Shown piece after piece: positions 1 to 11,325 of a stretch of 64,000 bases of DNA (the first letter of the stretch is position 1; each line of letters opens with the position of its first letter). The stretch is taken from contig CM061245.1 in assembly GCA_030848705.1 (NCBI GenBank), positions 71,597,564-71,661,563 of the forward strand, in the 5' to 3' direction. The translations under genes and the position numbers were made by a program. Under the pieces are notes generated by a model. It saw only the letters and a program-made list of their open reading frames with translations. It did not search any database and was not told where the DNA came from. Origin of the DNA: Heracleum sosnowskyi (Eukaryota > Streptophyta > Magnoliopsida > Apiales > Apiaceae).

Positions 1-618
1 ATCAGGCATACCGTGATGGGGGCATTTTCTGAGCATTTCCTTATAACGTTCCCAAGCCTCACACAACGACTCACCCTGTGCCTGAGTAAACTGAGTAATA
101 GCATTCCTAATGGCAGCTGTTTTTGCCATAGGAAAGAATTTGGAGAGAAATTTTTGCGCGAGCTCTTCCCAAGTAGTGATTGATCCGGCTGGTAGAGAAT
201 GTAGCCAGCCTTTAGCTTTGTCCCTCAAAGAAAAGGGAAAGAGTCTCAGCTTCACAGCATCATCTGAAACACCATTGAATTTGAAGGTGTCACAGATTTC
301 AATAAAATTCCGGATGTGCATATTAGGGTCTTCAGTTGCACCACCCCCAAACTGCACTGTGTTCTGCACCATCTGGATAGTACCCGGCTTGATCTCGAAT
401 GTATTCGCAGCAATTGCAGGCCTGATGATACTTGACTGAATGTCATTTATCCTTGGCTGCGAATAGTCCATGAGTGCTTTAGGCACTTCCGGTGGGTTAA
501 GCTCATCCATTGTAACAACTGGTTTAACTTCTTCTTCTTCAATTACAACTTCTTCTGCTAGTGACACTACCTCTTCTTTCCTTTCCAATTCTGATTTGGT
601 TTGAGATCGTGTTCGCAT
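1..618 (-). CDS. Ty3/gypsy gag polyprotein, N-terminal 206 codons (partial)
   Basis: Gag is the structural capsid protein of the retrotransposon particle. The frame is open from the ATG at 618-616 to the left edge without a stop. The first ~50 residues are a Glu/Val-rich linker with a DELNPPEVPKAL motif. The retrotransposon gag core follows: a DPNMHIRNFIEICDTFK stretch at about residues 107-123, then FPFSLRDKAKGWLHSLP, TTWEELAQKFLSKFFP and ESLCEAWERYKEMLRKCPHHG. These are hallmark motifs of plant Ty3/gypsy gag (Retrotrans_gag family). The ATG is chosen because it opens the frame about 125 bases downstream of the primer binding site. The portion seen has no stop or frameshift, so the element may be fairly young. 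The zinc knuckle, if present, would lie outside the window. Confidence 0.9.
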   Translation of the reverse strand, partial: MRTRSQTKSELERKEEVVSLAEEVVIEEEEVKPVVTMDELNPPEVPKALMDYSQPRINDIQSSIIRPAIAANTFEIKPGTIQMVQNTVQFGGGATEDPNMHIRNFIEICDTFKFNGVSDDAVKLRLFPFSLRDKAKGWLHSLPAGSITTWEELAQKFLSKFFPMAKTAAIRNAITQFTQAQGESLCEAWERYKEMLRKCPHHGMPD

Positions 619-742
619 ACACGGTTAAGTACCTGAAACAAGAAAAGGGCAAGGCGACACGAGATTGATGAGTAACAAAAAATCAAGTCAGTAATCTATA
701 ACGACCACTGATGACAAGCACATAAACTACAATTAACACCGT

Positions 743-761
743 GTCCCCGGCAGCGGCGCCA
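743..761 (-). other. Primer binding site, tRNA-Asp type
   Basis: On the minus strand this reads TGGCGCCGCTGCCGGGGAC, complementary to the 3' end of plant tRNA-Asp including CCA. It starts six bases inside the LTR boundary, as expected for a minus-strand reverse transcription primer site, and fixes the orientation of the element. Confidence 0.85.
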
Positions 762-767
762 AAAACT

Positions 768-2327
768 TGTTGACTCGTAAACACGCAAGTATACGCGATC
801 ACAAATAGCAAGTGATAAATAGAGTTCGTTCCGCAGAGACAATGTGTAAATGCCAATTTAATACCTATGCAACAGTGTATGGTTACTTCTTAATGCTTGA
901 CCAATTATCAAATTGAGTTGTTGATTATTACTTAACTAATAAAACAATTATCAACTAAGAGTGAAATAACAAACGAGATTACTTATGTAAGAGAAAACAT
1001 GGGGTTCCAATTTCATTAACCACTTCATCTAGAATCTTATGCCTTTTCAACCTAGCATGTGCAAGCGATGATAACTGATTAGACGCACTAAACTGACACA
1101 CGCCAACTTTCGTTGTACATATATCACCCTACTGATCATCCACAATTGATAGAAGTCAAGTAGTCACCAAATATGCTTAGTCCCTATATGTCTATAGAGA
1201 TTGAAAACATAATGGTTTACAATCAAGCATCCAAATAATCACATAGTCGGTGCAAGACGGTTAGAATTACACCACAAATTAATACATGCTCTTCACATGC
1301 AAAAACCTACGCTAGCATGGTATGTTCTAAACCCTAGATCCACTTTCGCAATCACTAGGATTCAACAAACAATTACGGATGTTCGCGACGCACCCATAAC
1401 GAATAAGCACCCCCATACTAGGTTAAACATATATCAAGCACACTCCAAGGCATAAAAACATTTAATAACTAGAATCCATGGAAAACTCCATTAAAACCCC
1501 ATGATAACGATTAGCCCATAATCGGACTTCTCATCATCATGGGTTCAAATGATAACATGAATCTATAAACAATTAATAATGAATAATAGAAAAGAAATTG
1601 AGAGCAAAATAAAGCCCAGAAATTGTAGAGAAGAAATACAAAAGATGGAATCAATAGGCCTCCTTGCTTGTCACTAGCTTGAAGAACCCTCGAATTTGAT
1701 CTCTTGTTCTTAGAATAATAATGTTTTTGATAGATAGTTAGCTACCAAATTAACCTAATGAATAATGTTTTTAAAGTATAAGATATTACATAATAAACCC
1801 AAGATACGAGCCCTAACAAATTAGGCCCAACACAAATTAACCCGGTTTGGAGTAAAATACGAGTAAAATACAAACTGACTGACGCATTCCAGGAGCAAAC
1901 AGGCGCTCTTGCGCCTCAAAATGGCGCTCTTGCGCCTCCTACCCCCTGGAATTTTACTTTACAACCCAACCAAGCGCTCTTGCTCAAGTTTTCTGAGCTC
2001 TTGCGCCTCCTAAGGCGCTCTTGCGCAGGAAACTGGCGCTGCAGCGCCTTCAGCTCCCTGGAATTTTTGCCCAGCAATGTAGAGCATTTCCGTGGCTTCG
2101 CGTGGGCTGTTGAATCGTCAGAATCGGACTTGTAGAACTCCAGATATGGCCAAAACCGTGAGAGCTTCGCAACCTACCAGGAAAATCCGACTTTTGATCT
2201 CATTAACCTCCAACTCTTGGTTCTGCAAAACTTAATGAAAACACATTAAACACACCACATACTTGAGTTCAAGCCATCATTTTAAGCCGATATGGAGCAT
2301 TCCAAGTGGATTAAAATCCACTTATCA
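768..2327 (-). repeat. 5' LTR of the Ty3/gypsy element (about 1.56 kb)
   Basis: The minus-strand sequence begins TGATAAGTGGATTTTAATCC at 2327 and ends with CA at 768, giving TG...CA termini next to the primer site. The first bases form a 9-bp stem hairpin (AAGTGGATT / AATCCACTT, 2304-2323). Between 1902 and 2048 there are six copies or near-copies of a GC-rich palindromic unit. The second LTR is outside the window, so the boundary rests on the terminal dinucleotides and the primer site. Confidence 0.75.
1902..2048. repeat. Cluster of GC-rich palindromic units inside the gypsy LTR
   Basis: GGCGCTCTTGCGCC occurs exactly at 1902-1915 and 1923-1936. Variants start near 1973 and 1995, and others lie at 2014-2026 and 2035-2048 (GGCGCTGCAGCGCC). 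Each unit can fold on itself (GGCGC / GCGCC). The surrounding LTR is AT-rich, so the cluster stands out in base composition. Confidence 0.7.
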
Positions 2328-5300
2328 GTACTTCAAGCCATGAAGACATTTATAGAATCGTCACGGATTTCTCTTGTGGAGCCTGAAATCAAGATGGTCT
2401 GGGTCATCCAACTCTGTAGTGACTGCTTCCAAATACAGTTTGAACTGACAGTCCTGAATTGTTGTTACATAATGGAGTTGAAGGATATTTGGCTTTTTTC
2501 AATATGTCTCTGGAAGACCAGACTGTAGTGACCTGGACATTATTGATTGAGCATATAAGTGCCTTATGATATTTTGTTGGCCAATTAGTGTCATATATGG
2601 CATCACGGTAGAATGTACAAGAATATTCCCAATCCGTCTTCTACTTATCTACTTAAAAGTATAACGCTTGAAGGATTTTTGACAGCCATTTTACCATACT
2701 ATCCTCCTCAATTTTCTGTATTTACAACAATTTGCTACTACTTTTATGTATTATACATGTATTGTACGTATGTTATATCTATACATTACTTTTACTCACA
2801 TTACAAACAGACACGTACATGCATTTACATTATTATACATTACATGAGGATATACACTAACACAACTCTCAAGAATTCAAAATTGTTGTCCATATCAAAC
2901 ACTTTCCCTTTCTACAAAAAAATTAATTTCAAATATCTCTCGCTTTAGTCACTTACCTCCGTCCTCTCTTTCATGTATCAGCTGTACCTTATTTGCTTCA
3001 TTATGTTTTTTAAGTTATTGATGTATAACCATGATCTCATTGGATTTGCATATTGTCACAAATGGTATGTGATTCATACATGTAGTGGTTGTTTTTTTTA
3101 TGTATATTTGTTTCAAGATTATCATAAATTTTTGCATTTTAACGGTTTATAAAAGTTCTGGGGAGAGCTTTTAATTATTCTTTTAGACTTTAATTCTTTC
3201 TAAATTGCATTTTCAATTGTAGAGGTTATAAATTTAAACATCATATTTTTCTTTTGCAGGTTGTATGTGGGTTTTTTCTGGCCAAACTTAGGTATGATGA
3301 TACAATTTAAGGTTGTTATTTGTGCTTGCTTTGTATTTTTGGTTGAAAATGATAATAAGTTTTTTGCATTCCAACTGTTTGAGAAAAGTTCCAGTAGAGT
3401 TTTAATTGCTTTTTCGGTTTTATACCTTTCTAAATTGCATTTACAGTTATGAAGGCTATTTCCAACCATTTTGGTATAGATAACCCTCTTTACAGTTTTT
3501 CATTGTTTAAGATTATGGTGATTAATTATTTGAAGGTATTGCAATGGTTGATAGAGAACTCACTTCATTCTTCTCTAACTTTTTTGTTAGTTCTTAATTT
3601 CTTTTCTTAACACTCTTTAATCAAGATTTTGAAGTTAGTATTCACTTTACCAAGTGTTTGATATAATGCTTAAATGAACCTTGGTTTAATTTGTAACTTT
3701 TTGATTTGGAGAAGTTAATTACTTTGGATTATGTGTGTTTGTGTTTGTACTAATCTATGTATGTATGTATTTTGTTCAGGTTTGAGATTTTATACCAACT
3801 ATTATAAAAACTGATTGTTTGATTTGATACCGAAGAAAGATCTACAAAATTTTGGACAACTATCTTTCTCAATTTCTCTAATTCTTTTACTCTAAGTGAT
3901 TGATTAAATTTTTGCACGAAGTATTACAAAGTCATTTTTCAGTTTTAACTCTTTTTACACTTTACTAAGCACTAAAATTTATCCTAATTTCATTTATACA
4001 TCGATAATTTTCTTATTTCAGCGCCTACTTGATTGGAAAATATCAATCTTTTGTGTGTACTGATACAGTATACAAAAGAGTTTAAGTACTAATTTTTAAA
4101 AACTGATTGTGTATTCTTGGCCATCTTTTCAATAGATTGTCGGGAAGTTTTGTTTTAATAATACTGGTGACGACTATTGTTGATTTGACCTCCCAAGCCG
4201 CGAAACTTCTTGAATTAGGTAACTACATGGTTTTTGCATTATGTTTTATCAAAATTATGTATGGTCAATTGGATGACCATATGACTTGGAAGCTGTTTAG
4301 TTGGCTTCGAAAGTTTTCTTCAATTTTGATGGTCCGTGTTTGCCTATATTTAGTCGTGTAGGGTGTTTAAACTTTATTCTTTTGTGATATGCAATTGACA
4401 CTTAATTATTCAGCTACTCAAAAAATTAAAAATAAATATCACTACTTGAAGTATTGTTCGTGCATTCGTTTCTCGACTTATAATAGGCTTTATGACAAGT
4501 GCGGGTGCTTGGCAGCAAATACACGAGTAGTTTGAAGTTATTGATCTAAGGTCATTTTTGATGTATAACTTTTTATTCTACTGATTAACATATGTGTATG
4601 ACCTCTGTGATAGACTCAATTATTATCAGTTTGGTCCATATATAATTATATACTTCTGTGATATATGATCATTGTCATTATTAATTCTATTTGTGTTACC
4701 ATTAATCATGAAACTGTTTGGGTGGATTTTTAAAGTAGTTATTGAATTCGTTGTACTTGACAAATGATATTGTAAAGGCAAATTTTATACATGATGTGTA
4801 TGAAGCCATGTGCAAGAAAGGCAATCACCTTTGATGAACTCATAAACCCAACAGACTTTTTTTTTCATAGAATGTATTTTTCACATTTATCTGGATTATT
4901 CAATTACTATGTGATGGTTGTGGTTTATAGTGCTCCAACTGTTTGATTAAAGTTTTGCAAGAAGTATGAAAGAATTAAAATTGTATATTCTTCATTCTTT
5001 GTCGTCTGAAAAGCATGAATAGTTTTTGGTCAAGAGGTGTATTTTCCGGACAGCATGAATAGTTTTCGTTAAGAGGTGCATATTTTGATGTTTTTATAGT
5101 GAGAGAGATCTTTACCCTACATTCTTTCTAAAAATGTTTGATACGCATTAGAGTTCTTAGAGAATTTTACAGTTTCGGTGTTTATTTTTATGTTGTGAAT
5201 GTGCCATTTTTCTTTTGCTACTGATTTCTTATGTAGATAAACTTGAGGGAATTTTTGACATGCATTTTTAAGCCCATTTCTTATGGGAGGCTTATAAGTT

Positions 5301-7087
5301 TCTTGGCTTGGAACAATATTGTCATTTTGACCTCTTAAAAGATCAAGGTATGCTTTGACACCAATATTTGTACTTTATATGCCTATGCGTTTACGTTACA
5401 ATGCCAATTATTTTTATAATTATGTTATCCCTGATTCACAGATACATAAACAAGATGTCATCTTAAAATTCTCTAGATCAGATTCTCTGTAAAAGTCTAA
5501 TGCTGAATAGTTTCCCTCCAGATCATTGTGTTTAGGATCAACTTGAAATGGTATTGGATAGAATGAGCGAGAAAAGGATGATGATGACCTGTTGAAGTTT
5601 TGCGACAACCATGACATTGAAACTCAAGGTTACTATATATTCTTTGAAGTGAAAGACACAATCCACCATTTTATGTGTAAATGATTATCACATGGAAGAT
5701 GGATGCGATGTGATAGCAAGTCATGTTATCTAAAAATATGCATTCAACAAATTCTTAATTTAGAGTAACAATGAGCTCTTGACTCTTGTGGGTAATTTAT
5801 GGTTTTGGGGGTGTAAGTCTTTACATTCCACTATATTATTTAACTTTGTTGATATTCATAGTAAGTGTAGAGATTGATTATTAGATATTAACTTGTGAGT
5901 TTCATCTTTGACAAATTTTAAGACATAGAATTGCTGATTTCGTAAGGTCAAAGTTTCCGCAGGTTTTTGCTGGCCAGGCTTCATATTGCAGAGCAAATGG
6001 TGAATTTGCAGTGACCTTGTGGCAAAAATTTGGATTATCAAGATCAAACATAATTCATTTATTTAAATAATTTGCTGGGATTAAATCAAATATTTTAGTA
6101 AAAATATACTTATTTAGTGAGATCAAACTTGAAATTCTTTGCTAAATGTATTATTCATAACTTTTTTTCCCAAAACTAAGAAATTTTAATTTTAAAAAAA
6201 TTTGTGTACTGCAAATTTAAAACAAATCAATATGTATATAATACATTATAGTCTTAAAAAAATGACACCAAGTATTTTAGATAAATAATTAGGTATATAA
6301 TTTAAAACAAATCACTAAGTATATAATACATAAGTATTTCTATAAATAATGACTAATGTTCAACTTATTTTTGCTCCTAAAAAATAACTTTCGGTGAGTT
6401 AGATTTAGAACTTAAGTATGAAGGAGAATGTATAACTTTCTTATCGTTAAACTATTTCACTTTCATTTATGTATTGTGAAACTAATAATAAATCAATTTT
6501 AAAATGAAAAGAGAAAATACAACCTACAAATATAACATCGAAAGAAAAATATAATAAAGCAACTTAACTAATATTTTTCTTCCATTATTCATTGTACGTC
6601 TTTTTATTAGTTTGTACTCGATATTTTTGTGCTTCGACAAAACAAAAATATTTATATTATTTTTAAACTAAGGGTCAAGGAAAATAAGTAGGTTAAAATG
6701 AATATCAAGTTCTATAAAATCTTTAACGAACTTTTAACTTAAAAAAGCCAAAGAAATCACCACATAAAATCGAAATCATCAACAAAAACCATGCGAAACG
6801 GGCAAAAAATTCTAGTCTTCGATAGTGATGCTTCTCTAAGAGTTGGATACGATAAGAATGTAGCGTTGGTCTCGTACTCCATTTGAGTTGTTCCCTTCTG
6901 GTCTCAAATTGTCACGCCAAAACATTGTATTGTCAAACAGTGTTAGCCACTTATAAAGTTCCTTATACTTCTTTTTGCAAGGTCTCATGTCTGCTATCGA
7001 AAGGACACGTTTTCACAAAGTACCAAAGGAACAAATATGCTTATCTGGGAAAGTGAAAAGTAAATGGAAGAAAGGTATACTTTTATT

Positions 7088-7310
7088 TGATCGGTTAACT
7101 TGACTTCAATAACGAGAAAAGTATTTTATTTAATATGATTGGTTTAAATTTTAGGAATTAAAATTTAGGAATCAAATCTGATTGGTCCTAAATTAATTTA
7201 TATTTTATGATTTGTTAACTGCACTTTGGTAATGAGGAAAATATTTAATTTAGTATTATTGGTCTAAAATTTAGTAATTGACTGTGATTGGTTCTAAAAT
7301 AATTCAAAAT
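7088..7310. repeat. Diverged tandem duplication, unit about 120 bp
   Basis: The unit starting near 7088 (tgatcggttaacttgacttc) is repeated from about 7208 (tgatttgttaactgcacttt). Both continue into ATTGGT followed by a TAAAATTTAG-like stretch, with many substitutions. Origin unknown. Confidence 0.45.
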
Positions 7311-7683
7311 TTCTGATTAATCATGGGTAGACTCAGGTATTATAATAAAGGATATGGATTTATATTATTAATTATTGTAACAACTAATTATAAAAATACA
7401 CATGTCATTTTGAAATTACATTTGATTCTCTAACATTTTCTTTTCCATATAACTCCAGTTTATTACTATAATTATAATGAATGCAAATTGTAGAATCAAT
7501 ATATCTGTCACGTTAATAAACAATCTTTGTTTACCAAAAAAAATTAATAAATAAAAAATAATAATAAACAATCTCCATATGTTTAATTTTTAGAAAGTCT
7601 CCAAACTTTTTGCCAGATGAAAATTTTTAAATATGAAATTTAATTTTAATTTCTTAAAGGGTCTTAAAAGGGCGGGCAAAAAG

Positions 7684-7693
7684 CTATAAAAAA
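7684..7693 (+). promoter_or_regulatory. Possible TATA box of the 474-codon gene
   Basis: CTATAAAAAA lies about 145 bases upstream of the ATG at 7838, just after a GGGCGGGC stretch. The spacing would give a leader of roughly 110-120 bases. This is motif evidence only. Confidence 0.35.
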
Positions 7694-7837
7694 TGCGGGA
7701 ATGTTTTACAACTCTAAGAAAAATAAATTAAAAAAACGCGGGAACAAAACCCCCAAAGTCCCAAACTGACAAAATCACAAACCCTAGAAAATTTCCACCT
7801 GAAAATTGGTCTAGTATAATCGATTTTCTAGAAAAAC

Positions 7838-9262
7838 ATGGAAGAAGATCCTTTAGAATCGATCGGCAGGGAGTGTAAAATCACATATTCCCAGGATGAG
7901 AAGCTCAAAAAATGTCGTTTCGCACTTGAACCGGAGGAGAATGAAGAAGAAGACTCGTCGCCTCAAGTCACCGGAATAGTGATGCTTTCTCTACCTGAAA
8001 GTAACGAGGACAGTCTAGAAACCGATGTCTTTCATACGCCTCCGGAACAACAACAATCGCAGTCTATGTCTGGCTCGGAAGATCAAGGACCCGTTAAGAC
8101 TGAGGTGATTGTGGGAAATGACGTTGGAGGTTTTATGCAAGGCGACAATGCTGTTGGTTTGGGTAAGGATTCTGTTGCTTTAGGTTTTTCGGAATTAAAT
8201 GAAATTGATGCTGGTAATTGTGTTATGGATTCGGATTCGGATTCTCTTGTGTTTACGGAACAAAATGTTGTTGATTCTGTTAAAGATGTTGTATGTGAAC
8301 CTGATTTAAGTAAAAGTAATATGGAGAGGACTGTTGATTTAGGTAAGGATTCTGATAGTGTAGTGTTTTCGGAACTGAATTTTATTAAGAAAATTGACGG
8401 TGTTAAAGATGTTGTAAGTGATTGTGATTTAAGTAAATGTAATACGGAGAGGACTGTTGATTTAGGTAAGGATTCTGATAGTGTAGTGTTTTCGGAACTG
8501 AATGTTATTAAGAGGATTGATGGTGTTAAAGATGTTGTAAGTGATCGTGATTTAAGTAAAAGTATTATGGAGAGGACTGTTGATTTAGGTAAGGATTCTG
8601 ATTGTTTAGTGTTTTCGGAACTGAATGCTATTAAGAGAATTGATGGTGTTAAAGATGTTGTAAGTGATTCTGATTTAAGTAAAGTTGAGTGTGACTTGAA
8701 GGGAAGTAAGGTTTTAGAAAGTGAATGTGAGCAATCTGTTATGAATGAATGTAATGTTTCTGCTGAGAATGTGGAATATACTGAGCCGATTGTGATTGTA
8801 AGTGAAAATGTTGAAATTGAGGAAACAGAGGTAGTTAATATGGTGGTCGAGGAGAGTTGTGAAGAAATGGGGGTAAGGGCTTGTGAAAGCACTAAGAATG
8901 TGGAAGAACGTGTGGAAGGTGAGAATTCTGGAGGGCATTTAGCTGGTAAGCGTAAGCCTATGGAGGATTATGATGCATTTGAATCTGCATCTGGTGGAGG
9001 TGTTGATGAACATGGAAGGAAGAAAGGTGTTCTGGTGAGGCGTGAATTACCTAATTCGTGTGAGCCAGAGGAGAAAGAAGGGCTGTCGGCTCCTCAGCAG
9101 GCTTGGAATGATGTGATAACAATTATGGAGCTTCTGGAAGCTCCAGAGAGTACTACTGACACGGATTTCCTTAAGGCAGCTATGGAGCGTGGTTTGACTT
9201 TTCCTCGACCAAGGTGGTTGCCACCGGAGGGGTTTGACGATCAAGTCACGGATGATATTTGA
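7838..9262 (+). CDS. Acidic, repeat-containing plant protein of unknown function (474 aa)
   Basis: A single open frame starts at an ATG in good plant context (AAAACATGGAA) and ends at TGA. I do not recognise the protein and assign no function. Residues 1-50 are acidic with a KITYSQDEKLKKCRFAL segment. Residues about 148-284 are 3.3 copies of a 41-residue unit containing ERTVDLGKDSDSVVFSELN and DGVKDVV. Residues ~290-365 are Glu/Val/Asn-rich. The C-terminal ~60 residues look like the conserved part: PQQAWNDVITIMELLEAPES, then DFLKAAMERGLTFPRPRWLPP. There is no signal peptide, membrane segment or catalytic motif, so it is probably a soluble, largely disordered protein. A long antisense frame (8083-8892) is judged a composition artefact. 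The upstream DNA holds a possible TATA box. It is not part of a mobile element as far as I can see. Confidence 0.8.
   Translation: MEEDPLESIGRECKITYSQDEKLKKCRFALEPEENEEEDSSPQVTGIVMLSLPESNEDSLETDVFHTPPEQQQSQSMSGSEDQGPVKTEVIVGNDVGGFMQGDNAVGLGKDSVALGFSELNEIDAGNCVMDSDSDSLVFTEQNVVDSVKDVVCEPDLSKSNMERTVDLGKDSDSVVFSELNFIKKIDGVKDVVSDCDLSKCNTERTVDLGKDSDSVVFSELNVIKRIDGVKDVVSDRDLSKSIMERTVDLGKDSDCLVFSELNAIKRIDGVKDVVSDSDLSKVECDLKGSKVLESECEQSVMNECNVSAENVEYTEPIVIVSENVEIEETEVVNMVVEESCEEMGVRACESTKNVEERVEGENSGGHLAGKRKPMEDYDAFESASGGGVDEHGRKKGVLVRRELPNSCEPEEKEGLSAPQQAWNDVITIMELLEAPESTTDTDFLKAAMERGLTFPRPRWLPPEGFDDQVTDDI
8279..8688 (+). repeat. In-frame 123-bp tandem repeat within the 474-codon gene
   Basis: GTTAAAGATGTTGTA begins at 8279, 8402, 8525 and 8648, an exact 123-bp (41-codon) period. 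There are three full units and a partial fourth. The units differ by scattered substitutions and keep the frame, which suggests expansion by unequal exchange under coding constraint. Confidence 0.9.
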
Positions 9263-10822
9263 TGTAATATTGGGACTGTCATTGAAGATGGCACTGCATG
9301 CAGGTCAAGTAGAAACAGTTTTTGCTAGAGGTACTGTGTAAAGTGCTTTGGTGCTGAAATATTCAGTGGAAATTAAAATTTAAAAGCAATCTAATGTTGG
9401 AGAAGAAAGTTGGTTCAACTTAAAATGAATCGTTGCTTTCTTTAAAACAGTTAGATGCATTGAATTTTACTATAAATTTTGAGAAATATTCTAGGCAGCT
9501 TATTTTTTTTTTGGTATATAAATAATACTCTGTATCTGTTTCTGTTTGCCACTTGAGGTTGGACTGGTTAGTGATATATTGACAAGTGTGATGTGGTTGT
9601 TTTCAGGAACGTTATAGCTTAACCCTGTAGATTTTGATTCGGCATCTCTTGTCTTGATGATGGCTTAAATCTTTTTGATGGAGTAAGGAGTGCCGCAGCA
9701 TGGCTGGAGTGTCAAATTTTTGGTATATAGATATGATTGTAACCAAGTGCTATTTATGTATACAGACTGTTTTATGTATGTTATCCTACTGTTTTTGTCC
9801 CCGGAGTTGCAACTGCTAAATATCTGTAAGAATATGCATATGGAAGTGAAAAGCATAGATACGATGTGAAATTCTTGAATGATGAAGTAAAAGGGACAAA
9901 ACCATTTGACTCTCAATATCTTAATTAAATCAATATGATTGATGTACAACAATGAACAAAATAACACCCCAAGATAAGTAACAAGTACTGGATTGTTTCC
10001 AAGTGAAATGTAGGGATATCCAGATTAACTTAATTACTCGTTAAGTTGAATAGCTAGCTGTGTCATAAGCAACTCCAGCCTTCCAGTCACCTGGAATTGC
10101 ACCCCTCAACTTTTCTCCATAGCTTCAGAGGACCTACTGGTGGGCCAGGCATGTCCTATACAGCCATAGCTATTGTCAGTCTTGCTGGGCTAATGCCACC
10201 TTCATGTTCCCCTAGCAGCTTAAGTGGATGATAGGCTTGTGACTCAATTTATACTCCGTTTTGCAGCTTTGCTTTATCACCTTATTGGCATCATAGAAAT
10301 GCAAAGAGACGCTAAGTTGTGTAAGACTTTGTTAAAAGGTTCTGCAAGTCTATGCATCTCTCCCTCGCTTCTTTTTTGTGTGTTCCAACTCAAACTTTGT
10401 TTGAATTTCTTTATCAATATATTACGCTAAGTTGTGTAAGACTTTGTTTGATATTAATACTAATTGATCTTAAATTGTACTCATAAATTTTCAGAATTAT
10501 TGTATACTTATAATTTTAATAAAATCAAGAAAATTATATTTTTTTAATCGGAAATAAATTATAATTTATAGTGTGCCATGTTTTATAATTTCATCCCAGC
10601 CTAAAGAAATACTAAATGGTTACCAAAAAAAATACAAAATGAGAACTCTTATAAACGATTTGTCCAATGCATAGAGGTTTTATTGGAGCATGTGATCACG
10701 TGGCATTCACTACAGATCTGTAGTGCTTCTTCGTATTTAGCCAATCAAATATGCTTGGCTATTTCCTTAGCCAAGGGAGTTGAACGGTTGGAGAAATCTG
10801 CTTTAATCCTCATTATGTATAA
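9263..10822. other. 3' flank of the 474-codon gene and spacer; no further gene seen
   Basis: The first several hundred bases are probably 3' UTR. A 25-base direct repeat (acgctaagttgtgtaagact then ttgtt) occurs at 10309-10333 and 10424-10448. No conserved coding frame was found. Confidence 0.5.
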
Positions 10823-11325
10823 CTAGCTTATAGCCCGTGCGATGCACGGTTACTTAAATTTTATTTATAATTATTTTGTTTATAATTATATTTTAATTAC
10901 TCATGGAACACACGATTGTTTTTTTAATATTTATAATTATATTTATTTATGAATATTTTAATATTTAAATGTTATTAGTTTACATGATTAAATTATTGTT
11001 AAAAAAGATTTAGCCAAAAAAATTAAAGTTAAAAATTTGATATTTATTATATTTTACACGCTCAATTTAATATTTGTTTATATTGACTTATAAAAGTTAG
11101 ATTTGCTGAATTTTACGGTCCACATGAAATTCACAAAATAATCTTTAATTTGGTTGTGGTTTAATAGTTCTTTTTCAATTAAAAACTATTCTAAAACTAA
11201 AAACAGAATAAAGTGACGAAATTTAATATTGAGAATTATATTCGATTTAGGAAATCTACTTATATGTAGTTTATATTATTAGAATACTCTTTATTAACCG
11301 AATACAGTTTTTAATGTTAAATCTA

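Larger units (their letters stand above)
1..2327 (-). mobile_element. 5' part of a Ty3/gypsy LTR retrotransposon (Athila/Tat-like)
   Basis: Read on the minus strand, the order is LTR, tRNA-Asp primer binding site, leader, gag, running off the left edge. The gag sequence and the tRNA-Asp primer site place it in the Ty3/gypsy superfamily; Athila and Tat elements use this tRNA. The protease, RT, RNaseH and integrase genes and the second LTR would lie beyond the left edge, so target-site duplication and LTR divergence cannot be judged. The five bases next to the LTR on the genomic side are gtact (2328-2332). Confidence 0.85.
2328..7837. other. Non-coding, AT-rich stretch; no recognisable gene
   Basis: I see no long conserved frame. 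Two short islands look like relics of exons: about 5250-5347 (one frame reads FLWEAYKFLGLEQYCHFDL and ends at a CAAG/GTATGC donor-like site) and about 5563-5632 (EKDDDDLLKFCDNHDIETQ ending at CAAG/GTTACT). I do not recognise the protein. A diverged tandem pair of about 120 bp lies at 7088-7310, followed by very AT-rich DNA up to the next gene. Confidence 0.5.

Noticed and set aside
2613..2948. A 111-codon Tyr/Ile-rich frame.
   Set aside because: Composition follows the AT-rich DNA, there is no similarity to anything I know, and the start context is poor.
8083..8892. A 269-codon frame on the minus strand, antisense to the repeat protein gene.
   Set aside because: It is Ser/Thr/Leu-rich and repetitive because it mirrors the 123-bp repeat of the sense gene. 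It has no known motif, and the sense strand has the good start context and conserved-looking C-terminus.
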